The position numbers and the translations under genes are program-made. The notes beneath the pieces are model-generated. The model had not been told where the DNA came from. It ran no database searches and worked only from the letters and a program-made list of their open reading frames with translations. From JANLYC01 sp963815445 (GTDB lineage Bacteria; Actinomycetota; Actinomycetes; Propionibacteriales; Nocardioidaceae), in the NCBI GenBank assembly GCA_963815445.1, contig CAWFGV010000004.1, forward strand, positions 434,001 to 498,000: a DNA stretch of 64,000 nt, given 5' to 3'. The stretch's first letter is position 1, and every line of letters begins with the position of its first letter. Shown in pieces: positions 45,999 to 54,905 of the stretch.

Positions 45999-46013
45999 GT
46001 TACGGTGCGTAAC
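45999..46013. promoter_or_regulatory. Palindrome GTTACG-GTG-CGTAAC before the secreted Ig-like protein
   Basis: Perfect 6-bp arms with a 3-nt spacer, 28 nt upstream of ATG 46041, in an AT-rich stretch that should hold the promoter. It could be a repressor operator; the protein is unknown. Confidence 0.35.
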
Positions 46014-46040
46014 GTTCGCATCAACTACAGGGGAGTTTCC

Positions 46041-47990
46041 ATGCTTGTACGGTCTCTTTTGGCCGCCGGTCTGACGACCGGATTGCTCTTGTCACCTATC
46101 GCGGCCGTCGCCAGCCCTGGTCATCCTGACGCCACGATGGGCGGGTCACACACCCACCCGACCACGCCTGGTACAGCACTCACGCAGACCGCCACGGCGG
46201 CCGACAAGAGGGCCTCCGGAGCAGTGCGAGGCGCCATCCGAGCCGTGCTCGCCGGGAGCACGCAAGCCACCCGGGGGAGTGAGGCATGGAGCTCCACCTC
46301 CGTGTCGCCGACCACCGCGGTAGCGACGTCGCCGACGATCACTGCGCCGGCCGACGCGGCCGGCGTCAGTGGGACGGTGGGCCTGTCGGCGGACAGCACT
46401 GCGCCGGTCGTCCGGTTCACGGTGCCCGACCTCGGGGTGTCGGTCGACGTGCCGGTGTCCGGTGGCAGCGCAACGACGCAGGTCGACACCTACGGGTTGG
46501 AAGACCAGGTGCAGCTGTATGCCGCTGACTGTGACGGCGCCGGCACCTGCGGCGACACCGTGTTCGTGACGGTGAACGTCAGCAACCCGGCGCCGACGAT
46601 GTCGAAACCGACCGCTGGCACCGAGGTCGGCACTTCGTTCCCGGCTGCCGCGACCACGACTGGCGGGTCTGTTGCGTTCCTCATCGACGGGACAGTCGTC
46701 GCCACCGACACCGTCGCGCCATACGAGCAGACCCTGTACACCGACGGACTGACGGCCGGACAGCACACCGTGAGCGCGGTGGTGTGCGACAGCGCGGGAA
46801 ACGTCTGCGCCCTCAACCACCCCAGTCCGCCGGTCAGCGTGACCGTGAAGCAGAACCTGGCGCCCACCATCCTGTCCATCAGCCCGTCGCCGTTCAGCCC
46901 CGGGCACGACGGGCGCAAGGACACCGCCAGGGTGTCCTTCCGCCTCGAGACCGCGCAGGCCGTGGCGTGGAGGATGACGACGCCCTCGGGCGCCACCGCG
47001 ATCGGTTCGACATCGCTTGGCAGCCTGGGCGCGGGATCGCACTCGTTCACGTTGACGGCGAAGCGCCCCAGCGGCTCGTTCCTGCCGACCGGGAGCTACA
47101 CGGTCCATCTCGACACCAGCAAGGTGATCAGCGGCTCCACCGTCCAGGGTCATGCCCAGGCAAGCGTCAAGGTGGACCGGACAGGTCCGCGGGCGTCGGG
47201 TGTCAACGCCTCGCCGAGCACTATCTACCCGGCTCGTGATCACTACCGGGACTCCACCCAGCTGGTCGCCAGGACCAATGAGAAGGTGACGTCGGTCCGA
47301 GCGCAGATCTTTGACGGGAAGGGCCACCAGGTCCGAACCCTGTCGGTCGGGACCCGTCCGGCTGGACGCGTTGCCCTGTCCTGGAACGGCAAGAGCAGCA
47401 AGGGTTCCGTGGTCCCGGCGGGCAGGTACTCGTTCCGGTTCCTGTTGGAGGACGTCGCCGGGAACCGCTCGACCACCGCGAAGAAGCGGATCACCGTGTC
47501 GGACAAGCGGCTCGTCAAGCAGGTCGGCGTCAAGACAGTGACCGCGAAGGCCAGTGCTTCGAGGCTCTATGTCGGTGCCTGCTCGGAACTCTTCTCACCC
47601 GGTGCGCGGGGCTGGGCGAAGTCTGTCGGGTACTACAGCGACTACTACGAGTGCTCGACGACGCAAGGGGACGATCTCGCAGCGGTCGTCCACAGAACGT
47701 CGCTGCCGAAGGCCGTCAAGTACGGCACGGTGCGCATCGACACGACCGGCGGAAAGGGCCGCAACCACCACGGCGGCAAAGCAGCGCTCGTCTACGTCAC
47801 GGCGAAGGGCGTCTACTCGAACCTGGGCGCGAGCCTCGGCCCGGCGGACAGGACGTACAAGGGCCCCACGGCTAACTCGAGCTTCATCACGAACGGGGGT
47901 CGGGTGTCGTGGCTCGCGGGAACGATCCGGGGAAACAACTTCGACATCAAGAGCTTCACGGTCAGGTACAGCTACTTCGTCCTGCGCTAG
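46041..47990 (+). CDS. Large secreted protein with FlgD-type Ig-like domains
   Basis: 649 residues. Signal peptide to about residue 25 (AAVASPG). A low-complexity Thr/Ala/Ser region, then Ig-like domains: an Ig repeat around residues 100-275 with paired Cys (DCDGAGTCGD), and two FlgD-type domains (SPSPFSPGHDGRKDTARVSF; SPSTIYPARDHYRDSTQL then WNGKSSKGSVVPAGRYSF). A C-terminal module of about 120 residues with Cys pairs (GACSELFSPG, YYECSTTQG) is unknown to me. It resembles actinobacterial surface/adhesion proteins. AGGGGAG lies 6 nt before ATG 46041. Confidence 0.75.
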   Translation: MLVRSLLAAGLTTGLLLSPIAAVASPGHPDATMGGSHTHPTTPGTALTQTATAADKRASGAVRGAIRAVLAGSTQATRGSEAWSSTSVSPTTAVATSPTITAPADAAGVSGTVGLSADSTAPVVRFTVPDLGVSVDVPVSGGSATTQVDTYGLEDQVQLYAADCDGAGTCGDTVFVTVNVSNPAPTMSKPTAGTEVGTSFPAAATTTGGSVAFLIDGTVVATDTVAPYEQTLYTDGLTAGQHTVSAVVCDSAGNVCALNHPSPPVSVTVKQNLAPTILSISPSPFSPGHDGRKDTARVSFRLETAQAVAWRMTTPSGATAIGSTSLGSLGAGSHSFTLTAKRPSGSFLPTGSYTVHLDTSKVISGSTVQGHAQASVKVDRTGPRASGVNASPSTIYPARDHYRDSTQLVARTNEKVTSVRAQIFDGKGHQVRTLSVGTRPAGRVALSWNGKSSKGSVVPAGRYSFRFLLEDVAGNRSTTAKKRITVSDKRLVKQVGVKTVTAKASASRLYVGACSELFSPGARGWAKSVGYYSDYYECSTTQGDDLAAVVHRTSLPKAVKYGTVRIDTTGGKGRNHHGGKAALVYVTAKGVYSNLGASLGPADRTYKGPTANSSFITNGGRVSWLAGTIRGNNFDIKSFTVRYSYFVLR

Positions 47991-48022
47991 CAGGTCGTGA
48001 CCGGGCTGTCCCGACTTGACCA

Positions 48023-48063
48023 CACTCTTGCCACGGAGCTCGAGCAGGGCGGTGGCAAGAGTG
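48023..48063. terminator. Terminator hairpin after the secreted Ig-like protein
   Basis: Perfect 12-bp stem (CACTCTTGCCAC, 48023-48034, with 48052-48063) and a 17-nt loop, 32 nt past the stop. No U-tract. Confidence 0.65.
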
Positions 48064-48130
48064 ATGCTCGCGACTTTTGCTCTCGTCGAATCTTCCTGCC
48101 GCGGCAAGGCGTTGCACCTACGCTGAGGGC

Positions 48131-49801
48131 GTGGTCGAAAGGTCGGCGGGGTCATCGCCTGGGCAGGAGATGTTCCTACGGGCCTTGACGACCGAGCTCG
48201 CCGACGCACTCAGTGTCGATGACGTGGCCCGGGCCGCACTGGCCGGTGCGTCGAGGCTGCCGGACGTCATCCGGGTCGGCCTGGCGCTGCGCGAGGGCGC
48301 CGGGCGCGAGCTCAGCTTCGTCTCCACCGATCAGGACGTCGTGTCAGCCACCCGCGTGCAGTGGTGCGTGATCGACGGCTTCGCCGAGGTCCCGCTCTCC
48401 CGGGCCATCCGACAAGCTGCGCCGGTGTATGTCCCGACCTGGGGCGACCTCGCGGTCGACTTTCCGGAGATCGCCGACCGTCAGCGCTCGCTCGGCACGC
48501 AGAGCATGGCGGCGATCCCGTTGGTCGACGGAAACGAGAGCATCGGCGGCCTGATGCTCTCGTACGGCATCGAGCGGACCTTCGAGCTCAAGGACGAGGC
48601 GTTGTTCGCGGCGATGGCCGCGCAGCTGACGCAGGCGCTGCGTCGTGGCCAGGCCTATCAGGTGCAGCACTCCACCTCCGAGCGCCTGCAGCGAAGTCTG
48701 CTACCGCGCTCGCTTCCGCAGCTGGACGGCCTTTCACTGGGGGCTTACTACCGGCCAGGTGGCCTCAACGTCGACGTGGGCGGTGACTGGTACGACGTCC
48801 TGGAGCTGTCGGACGGCTCCGTGTTGGCATCGCTCGGTGACGTGATGGGCAAAGGCATCTCTGCGGCCGTCGTGATGAGTGAGGTCCGCGCGGCACTGCG
48901 TGCCTACAGCCTGTTGGATCCGGCCCCCGAGGTGGTGCTGGCACGGCTCGACCACCTGGTCACGACATTGGCGGCACCCGAGCAGATCGTCACGCTCGCG
49001 TACGGATTGTTCGCACCGGACCGCCGTTCGGTCACCCTGGCCGTCGCGGGTCATCCGCCGCCGCTGCTGATCTCTGCCGAGGGAGAAGCGACGTTGCTGG
49101 ACGACGACGAAGCCTTCGGTCCGGCGCTCGGTCTGGGTGCGGGTCCATGGCGTGCGCACCGCGTCGACCTGCCGCCGGGCAGCACGCTGCTCTTCTACAG
49201 CGACGGCTTGGTCGAGTCGCGCAGTCGGGACCTGTTCACCGGCATCGAGGAGCTACGGCGACGCGTTGTGGCGATGCCGGCTCGGCGTCGACACCCTCGC
49301 GAGCTGGCGAACCGGCTGGGTCTGGACAACCATCACGGAGCGGCGGAGGACGACGTCACGGTCCTGGTGGCGTCGGTGACGCCCCTGCAGCAGCACCTCA
49401 ACGCCATGATCGAATTGCCGGCGGATGCCACGGCTGCCGGTCAGGCGCGCCGCTTTGTCCGCGCGACGCTGACGGACTGGGCGCTCGACGGCGCGTTGAT
49501 CGACAAGGCAGAGCTGTGTGTCTCGGAGCTGGTGACCAACTGCGTCATCCATACCGGATCCGCATCGGACGTGACCGCCCGGCTCGACGACGAGTGCCTG
49601 CTGATCCTCGTTCGCGACCCAGGCGGCCGTGGGACTGTTCGGATCGCTGATGACTACGAACCGATGAGTGTGGCGGGGCGGGGGCTGACGCTGGTCGATG
49701 CGCTCGCGACAGCCTGGAGTGCGGAGCACACGGCGGACGGGACGACGGTCTGGTTCGAGCTCCAGCTGGAGCCGGCGTTCGAGCCGCAGCTGATTGGTTG
49801 A
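48131..49801 (+). CDS. GAF-SpoIIE phosphatase-HATPase fusion (RsbU/RsbW-like regulator)
   Basis: 556 residues with three modules. A GAF sensor (about 15-180; MAAIPLVDGNESIGGLMLSYG), a PP2C-type SpoIIE phosphatase (about 195-410; VGGDWYDVLELSDGSVLASLGDVMGKG holds the metal Asp residues; AVAGHPPPLL; LFYSDGLVESR), and a C-terminal HATPase (about 425-550; ELVTNCVIHTG N-box, RDPGG, GRGLTLVDALA). Such fusions control alternative sigma factors by phosphorylating and dephosphorylating the anti-anti-sigma protein. TACGCT, 6 nt, then GTG 48131 fixes the start; an open frame to 48077 lies before it. Confidence 0.9.
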   Translation: MVERSAGSSPGQEMFLRALTTELADALSVDDVARAALAGASRLPDVIRVGLALREGAGRELSFVSTDQDVVSATRVQWCVIDGFAEVPLSRAIRQAAPVYVPTWGDLAVDFPEIADRQRSLGTQSMAAIPLVDGNESIGGLMLSYGIERTFELKDEALFAAMAAQLTQALRRGQAYQVQHSTSERLQRSLLPRSLPQLDGLSLGAYYRPGGLNVDVGGDWYDVLELSDGSVLASLGDVMGKGISAAVVMSEVRAALRAYSLLDPAPEVVLARLDHLVTTLAAPEQIVTLAYGLFAPDRRSVTLAVAGHPPPLLISAEGEATLLDDDEAFGPALGLGAGPWRAHRVDLPPGSTLLFYSDGLVESRSRDLFTGIEELRRRVVAMPARRRHPRELANRLGLDNHHGAAEDDVTVLVASVTPLQQHLNAMIELPADATAAGQARRFVRATLTDWALDGALIDKAELCVSELVTNCVIHTGSASDVTARLDDECLLILVRDPGGRGTVRIADDYEPMSVAGRGLTLVDALATAWSAEHTADGTTVWFELQLEPAFEPQLIG

Positions 49802-49804
49802 CGG

Positions 49805-50134
49805 CTACACGTCCGACCGCAGCATGACCACCGAGCGGATCAACCCGTGCCGGACCCCATAGGCGACCAGCACGTGCAGGTCATCACCTTCCGCGAGATG
49901 GACCCGCTCCTCGTCCACCGTCCAGTCGCCAACGCGCACGCGCCGGGGAACCACTGCCTTGAGATGGGGATAAGTCTCGAATAGTCGCTCGTACCGCGAC
50001 CGCAGCTGGTCGTGGCCCGTCATCAGCACACGACCGTCACCGTGTCGGACGACCGCATCTTCGCCGTAACAGGCCAAGAATCCGTCGATGTCGCGGCGGT
50101 TGTATGCCTCGAGCTGACCCTGCACAGGATCCAT
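49805..50134 (-). CDS. NTF2-like (SnoaL-type) small protein
   Basis: 109 residues. LEAYNRRDIDGFLACYGEDAVVRHGDGRVL and GHDQLRSRYERLFETYP are the SnoaL/NTF2-like pattern of a cone-shaped small-ligand pocket. Such proteins are enzymes or binding domains; substrate unknown. AAGG lies 6-7 nt before ATG 50134. A stray LuxR C-terminal fragment lies just upstream, suggesting that a regulator gene once preceded it. Confidence 0.75.
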   Translation of the reverse strand: MDPVQGQLEAYNRRDIDGFLACYGEDAVVRHGDGRVLMTGHDQLRSRYERLFETYPHLKAVVPRRVRVGDWTVDEERVHLAEGDDLHVLVAYGVRHGLIRSVVMLRSDV

Positions 50135-50176
50135 GGTCTGCCTTCTCAGTTGTTTTAGGGCGTCATAGGGAAGCGT

Positions 50177-50263
50177 TCACTGCCCGCTCATCACGCGCGC
50201 GACCAGTTCACGACGGCTGTGCACTCCCGTCTTCTTGAACACCGACTTCAGGTCTAGGTGGTC
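50177..50263 (-). pseudogene. Remnant of a LuxR-type helix-turn-helix C-terminus
   Basis: The minus strand from 50263 to the TGA at 50177 reads DHLDLKSVFKKTGVHSRREL then VARVMSGQ. This is the last part of a LuxR/NarL helix-turn-helix (family form DHLKSVFxKTGVRSRRELVARV). No start or upstream part is present; it begins where the cyclase gene ends. It looks like what remains after the cyclase gene arrived or a deletion fused the region. Confidence 0.6.
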
Positions 50264-53200
50264 GGGTCCGGACCGACGTCGCTCGGTTGGAGCTCACGGA
50301 CGACTCCTGACGTGCTCAGACGTTCCGCCCGTGCGAGCAACGGGCCGGCGCCGAGCTGTGCCGCGATGCGAGCTGCCTCAGCGGCAAAGGATTCGGCCCG
50401 CTCCTGATCCCCTGTCGCAAGCGCGTACTCCGCGAAGTCGAGCAGGCAGCCGGCAAGGTGGTAGGGCAGCTCGAGCTCGCGCAGTGCCTTCGTGGCGGCC
50501 TCGAACTCGTCCGCAGCCGAGGCATCGTTGTCCAGCGCGAGCACACGGGCCCGGATGCGCCGTTGTTCCGCACGGAGCACTGCCGGTACGTGTCCCGGGC
50601 GGTGAGCGGCGACACCGTCCAACAGCTGCGTGACGGCGTCCCGGTCGCCGAGTGCGAGGGCTGCCTCGGCCGCGATCGGCCACGCCCACCGGACCGTGTC
50701 GGAGCGAAGGCCCAGCGCATCTGCGAACTCGACGGTCTTGCGGGCACGTGCCAGGGCCTCGGTGTGGTCGCCGGCCAGCGCTGCGGCCGCGGCGAAGACC
50801 GTGCCGATGGCAGCCAGTGACTGTGGGTCCTCCGTCACCTCGCGTCCGACGACGGTCAACGCCGCCTCGAGCCGCTGCTGGTCACCGGAGAAGGCAGCGA
50901 GGAGACCCTCGCTCCACGCTGCGGCAGGGTCGTCGTCCAAGCCGTCGTCATGGGCTTGGGCACAGACCCGGCGGCCCTCCTCCCAGTCGCCGGTCATGAG
51001 CAAATCCATGACGAGGTTCGAGGAGAGTGCGGTCAGGAGGTAGCGATCGCCGATGCGACGGCAGATGGTCATCGCAGTCCGTGTCGTCTCGATGGCCGCC
51101 TGAGGGTCGACGCTCGCCAGCGCGTCACCGAGGTTGAGCATCGCCCGAGCGCTCACGAAGCTGTTGTGGGCGGACTCACCGAGGCGGATCCCTTCCCGGA
51201 AGTTCGCCGCCGCCTGGATGTGTCGGCTGGCGAGGCCATGGGCGATGCCGCGCGTGACGAACAGCTCAGCGAGCGCTCCGTCCGGGAGGTCCATGGCCTG
51301 GGCCTCTGCGAGCGCTCTGGCCGAGACCTCGTCCGACAGCAGGACGTTTCCGCTGAAGGCCTCCACCGAGGCCAGCTCTTGCAGGGCTACGACGAAGTCA
51401 CGGTCGGGATCGACCTCCAAGACGGACAGGGCGTCGCCGACCAGGGACCGTGCTTCTTCCAGGTGACCCAACCGGCGGAGCGTGGCCGCGACCGACGTAT
51501 GGGAGCGGGCAGCATCGCGTGGCCGCCCGTGCCGGTGGTAGGTGTCTGCTGCTTGCCGGAAGTGCTCGATCGCCTCAGTGAGGTCTCCAGCGGCACCGAT
51601 CGCTGCGCCGGCACGCTCATGGAGCTCCGCGGCTGCGGATTCTGCTTCGATCGTGCCTTCGAGCAGCTCGGCCGCGGCGGAGAAGGTCCTGCCGGCGGCG
51701 GCGAGTGCACCGGTGCGAATCGCTCGTTCGCCGGCCCTGGTGAGCATGGCGACGGCCTGGTTCGTCAGCTCCGGCACGTCCGGGTCGTCAGGGACGGCGA
51801 CGAGGGCGTCACTGAGGTGGGCGGCGATGACTTCTGCCATCTCTTCACCTTCGTCGGCGAAGGCGGACCTCAGGTGTGCTGCCACGGCGAGGTGGCGGGC
51901 CTTGCGCTCCCGTCTCGACAGGGTGTCGTAGGCGACCTGCCGGAACATGGTCTGGACGAAGCCGTACTGTCCTCGCTCGGGCGAGAGCGGGTCGGCGCGC
52001 ACCCCCAGCACCTCGCGTCGTACGAGCTCCGCCAGCAGGCGTCGGACTTCCGGCTCGGGACGACCCGCCACGGCGACCAACGCCTCGACCGGGAAGCTCC
52101 CACCCAGCACGGCGGCGTCCGCGACGAGCGCGCGTGCGTCCGGATCGAGCGAGTCGAGACGAGCGGCCAGCAAGGACTGCAAGGTGGCGGGGACGGTGAG
52201 CTCGCCGACGTCGCCCATCAGCCGGTAGATCCCGTCGATGGGCTGGACGGCATCGCGGTCGATCAGCATGCGCACGGTCTCGACGGCGTACAGCGGGATG
52301 CCCTCGGCACGTTGACCGATCGCGGCTTGGGAAGCCTGCGGCATCCCAGGCACGAGCCCTTCGAGCAGGAGGTGCATGGCTGCGTCGTCGAGCGGATCGA
52401 GTGTCAGCGCCGTGCTGTTGCGTCGTCCGGTGCCCCAGCCGGGACGTTTGACCTCCAGCTCCGGGCGGGCCAGCGTGAGGACGAACACGGGCACGTCACG
52501 GATCCAGTCGAGCAGGTGCTCCAGGAAGTCCAGCAGTCCGGCGTCGGCGTGCTGCAGGTCCTCGAGCACCATCACCACGGGTGCCGCCTCCGCGAGCCGT
52601 TCGAAGAACAGGCGCCAGCCGGCGAACAGCTCCTCGCGGCCGAGCTGCTGCGCGCCGTCGCTGATCGAGTCGACGCCGAGCAGCTGGGCGAGCCGCGGCC
52701 GGACGTAGTCTCTTTCGGCCGCGTCCGGCAGCCATTGCTCGAGCCCGCTGGAGAGCTTCTCGGCGGCGACCGATGTGGAGTCCTCCTCAGCGATCTGGAG
52801 GCGTTGTCGCACCATCTCGGCCAGGCCCCAGAAGGCGACCCCGTCGCCGTACGACAGGCATCGACCCCGGTGCCACCACACCGTGGCGGCGAGGCCGTCG
52901 AGGTACTTCTCGAACTCCCAGCCGAGCCGGGACTTGCCGACACCGGCCGCGCCCGTCACGCTGACCAGCCGCGGTGACCGGCGCTGGTCACAGGCATGGA
53001 ACAGCTCCTTGACCAGGCGAAGCTCTGAGTCGCGGCCGACGAACGGCGCTTCCAGGCCGTCGATCCGCTGTACGCCGCCGACGCCGGACAACACCCGCTC
53101 GGCACGCCACAACGGCACCGGCTCGGCCTTGCCCTTGAGCACGTGCTCGCCTGCCGGCTTGAAGCCGACTCCGGCCTGGGCGACTCTCCAGGTGCCCTCG

Positions 53201-53862
53201 TCGACGAGGACGGTTCCGGGTTCGGCCGTGGACTGGACGCGGGCGGCGGTGTTCACCGCGTCACCGGCCACCATTCCCTCGCCGGTGGCCCCGACGTTCA
53301 CGGCCACCGGGCCTGTCACGACTCCGGCCCGGGCGGCCAGCCCATCGACCCCGGTCTCACGGCCGAGCTGGTCGATGGCATCGACGAGGTCCAGCGCAGC
53401 TCGCACGGCCCGCTCGCCGTCCTGCTCGGTGGCGGTCGGTGTACCCCAGACCGCCATCACGGCGTCTCCGATGAACTTCTCGACCACACCGCCGTACCGG
53501 ACGATCACCGTGCGCGCCACGTCGAAGTACCGGGAGAGCAGCTCGCGAACCTCTTCGGGATCACGCGCTTCGCTCAGCGGGGTGAAGCCCACCAAGTCGC
53601 AGAACAGCACGGAGCAGACCCGTCGCTCCGCGGACTGACCCGGCGCTTCCACGGCGGACGAGCTCAGATCGATGCTCGAGTGGTCCGGTGGCGACGCGGA
53701 CGCCCCCGGTGCGGCCAGCGCGGTGCCGCACTCGTCGCAGAAACGTTGGTCGGCGCGAACCGGAGCCGCGCAGCTGGGGCAGGCCCGAGCCAGCAAGTTG
53801 CCGCACTCGGCGCAGAACTTGGCTGTCGGCTTGTTCTCTTTGCCGCAGTTTCCGCAGGTCAC
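50254..53862 (-). CDS. Zinc-ribbon class III adenylate cyclase with AAA ATPase and TPR region
   Basis: 1202 residues. Two zinc ribbons (CGNCG..CAEC, CPSC..CDEC, residues 3-45), a class III cyclase domain (about 80-255) with all catalytic residues (metal D89 and D133, adenine-selecting K129 and D201, N204, R208), a P-loop ATPase (GAAGVGKS, 304-311) and about 600 residues of TPR-like helices. It should make cAMP under control of the ATPase/TPR part. Start GTG 53862 is supported by TAGTCT with a 7-nt gap; the open frame extends to 53907. Its stop overlaps the LuxR remnant. Confidence 0.9.
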   Translation of the reverse strand: MTCGNCGKENKPTAKFCAECGNLLARACPSCAAPVRADQRFCDECGTALAAPGASASPPDHSSIDLSSSAVEAPGQSAERRVCSVLFCDLVGFTPLSEARDPEEVRELLSRYFDVARTVIVRYGGVVEKFIGDAVMAVWGTPTATEQDGERAVRAALDLVDAIDQLGRETGVDGLAARAGVVTGPVAVNVGATGEGMVAGDAVNTAARVQSTAEPGTVLVDEGTWRVAQAGVGFKPAGEHVLKGKAEPVPLWRAERVLSGVGGVQRIDGLEAPFVGRDSELRLVKELFHACDQRRSPRLVSVTGAAGVGKSRLGWEFEKYLDGLAATVWWHRGRCLSYGDGVAFWGLAEMVRQRLQIAEEDSTSVAAEKLSSGLEQWLPDAAERDYVRPRLAQLLGVDSISDGAQQLGREELFAGWRLFFERLAEAAPVVMVLEDLQHADAGLLDFLEHLLDWIRDVPVFVLTLARPELEVKRPGWGTGRRNSTALTLDPLDDAAMHLLLEGLVPGMPQASQAAIGQRAEGIPLYAVETVRMLIDRDAVQPIDGIYRLMGDVGELTVPATLQSLLAARLDSLDPDARALVADAAVLGGSFPVEALVAVAGRPEPEVRRLLAELVRREVLGVRADPLSPERGQYGFVQTMFRQVAYDTLSRRERKARHLAVAAHLRSAFADEGEEMAEVIAAHLSDALVAVPDDPDVPELTNQAVAMLTRAGERAIRTGALAAAGRTFSAAAELLEGTIEAESAAAELHERAGAAIGAAGDLTEAIEHFRQAADTYHRHGRPRDAARSHTSVAATLRRLGHLEEARSLVGDALSVLEVDPDRDFVVALQELASVEAFSGNVLLSDEVSARALAEAQAMDLPDGALAELFVTRGIAHGLASRHIQAAANFREGIRLGESAHNSFVSARAMLNLGDALASVDPQAAIETTRTAMTICRRIGDRYLLTALSSNLVMDLLMTGDWEEGRRVCAQAHDDGLDDDPAAAWSEGLLAAFSGDQQRLEAALTVVGREVTEDPQSLAAIGTVFAAAAALAGDHTEALARARKTVEFADALGLRSDTVRWAWPIAAEAALALGDRDAVTQLLDGVAAHRPGHVPAVLRAEQRRIRARVLALDNDASAADEFEAATKALRELELPYHLAGCLLDFAEYALATGDQERAESFAAEAARIAAQLGAGPLLARAERLSTSGVVRELQPSDVGPDPTT

Positions 53863-54159
53863 GAGCGCCAGACTAGCCCCCGAGATCGCGCCGTATCCAT
53901 GATCCACCAGACTGAAGCGCCGAGCGACGTCCGCCTGCTAACGGCCTCAGCGCTTCCGTCCGCTCCGCCGCGTCGATGCCCACCATCGAGCGGTACATGC
54001 GGGCCGGCGCAGGAGCTGGTGGGAGTTCGTCACGAGTCTGGTGTGCGTCGAAGTCCCGGAGCAGGTAGGCGACCAGGCGGTCTGATGTCTCGGGCGCTGA
54101 CTAAGCCGGTCGCGGCGGCGGCGTCTAGCCCGGATCGTCTGACGCGCGCGGCGGACCGA
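53863..54159. other. Intergenic region without a gene
   Basis: About 300 nt between two minus-strand genes. The promoter of the cyclase gene is at its left end (TAGTCT at 53870-53875). I see no coding potential, repeat or RNA in the rest. Confidence 0.4.
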
Positions 54160-54804
54160 TCAGGCTGCGCGTCGGAGGAGGATCGCTGTGAACTGTTGCG
54201 TGCTGCCCCAGGGAGTGATGTGTTCCTCGCCGCTTGTCGACACGAGCTCGTAGCCCGGGAACTGCGCGGCCAGCTCGGCGTGGGTGTAGCGGACGATGGG
54301 CAGCCCGCTGCAGGTCGTGGGTCCGTCCGGGCCGAACGTCGCCACCACGAGCCACCCTCGCGGCTGCAGGCACCGCTCCAGTGAGGTCAGGTAGTCGGCT
54401 CGTTCGTCGGGCTCGGTGAGGAAGTGGAAGACAGCCCGGTCGTGCCACAGCGCGTAGCGCTTGTCCCGACGCAGGTCGAGCACGTCGGCAACCTCGAGGA
54501 CCACGCTTTCACCGGCGGGTCCGAGCCGGTCCCGGATCGTCTGCAGTGCGGTGGCCGAGAGGTCGATCGCCGTCAGGTCCTGGTAGCCGCGGTCGAGTAG
54601 ATGGTCCGTCAGCGTCGACCATCCGGCGCCTACGTCGATCACCGCGTCGGTCAGCTCGATCCCGGCAGCGTCGACGAGACCCAGCGACAGCTCGGGCACG
54701 GACTGCCACCAGGAGACCCCATCCACGTCCTTGGTCTCGTGAACGTCTTCCCAGAACGACTGGCGGGTCTCGGGATCGTGGGGCCGTGCTGTCGCTTCCG
54801 ACAT
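54160..54804 (-). CDS. Class I SAM-dependent methyltransferase
   Basis: 214 residues. SAM-binding motif I VIDVGAGWSTL, motif II ATIDLS-like (AIDLSATAL), DVLDLRRDKRYALWHDRAVFHFL and RCLQPRGWLVVATFGPDGP fit a small-molecule methyltransferase with the thiopurine/tellurite-like set-up (starts SFWEDVHETKDVDGVSWWQ). Acceptor unknown. GGAG lies 5 nt before ATG 54804. It is divergent from the radical SAM gene. Confidence 0.85.
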   Translation of the reverse strand: MSEATARPHDPETRQSFWEDVHETKDVDGVSWWQSVPELSLGLVDAAGIELTDAVIDVGAGWSTLTDHLLDRGYQDLTAIDLSATALQTIRDRLGPAGESVVLEVADVLDLRRDKRYALWHDRAVFHFLTEPDERADYLTSLERCLQPRGWLVVATFGPDGPTTCSGLPIVRYTHAELAAQFPGYELVSTSGEEHITPWGSTQQFTAILLRRAA

Positions 54805-54905
54805 GGTGCTCCTCTCGGGATCGGGCCAGCCTAGTGCTCGGCGGCGGTGCGTCCGGCCCCCGAACCTGGGCAGCCGCGAGTCGGTGTGCGTCTAGGGTTA
54901 GAGCC

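Noticed and set aside
50950..52977. 675-residue plus-strand open frame opposite the cyclase gene
   Set aside because: Antisense shadow of the TPR/ATPase region.
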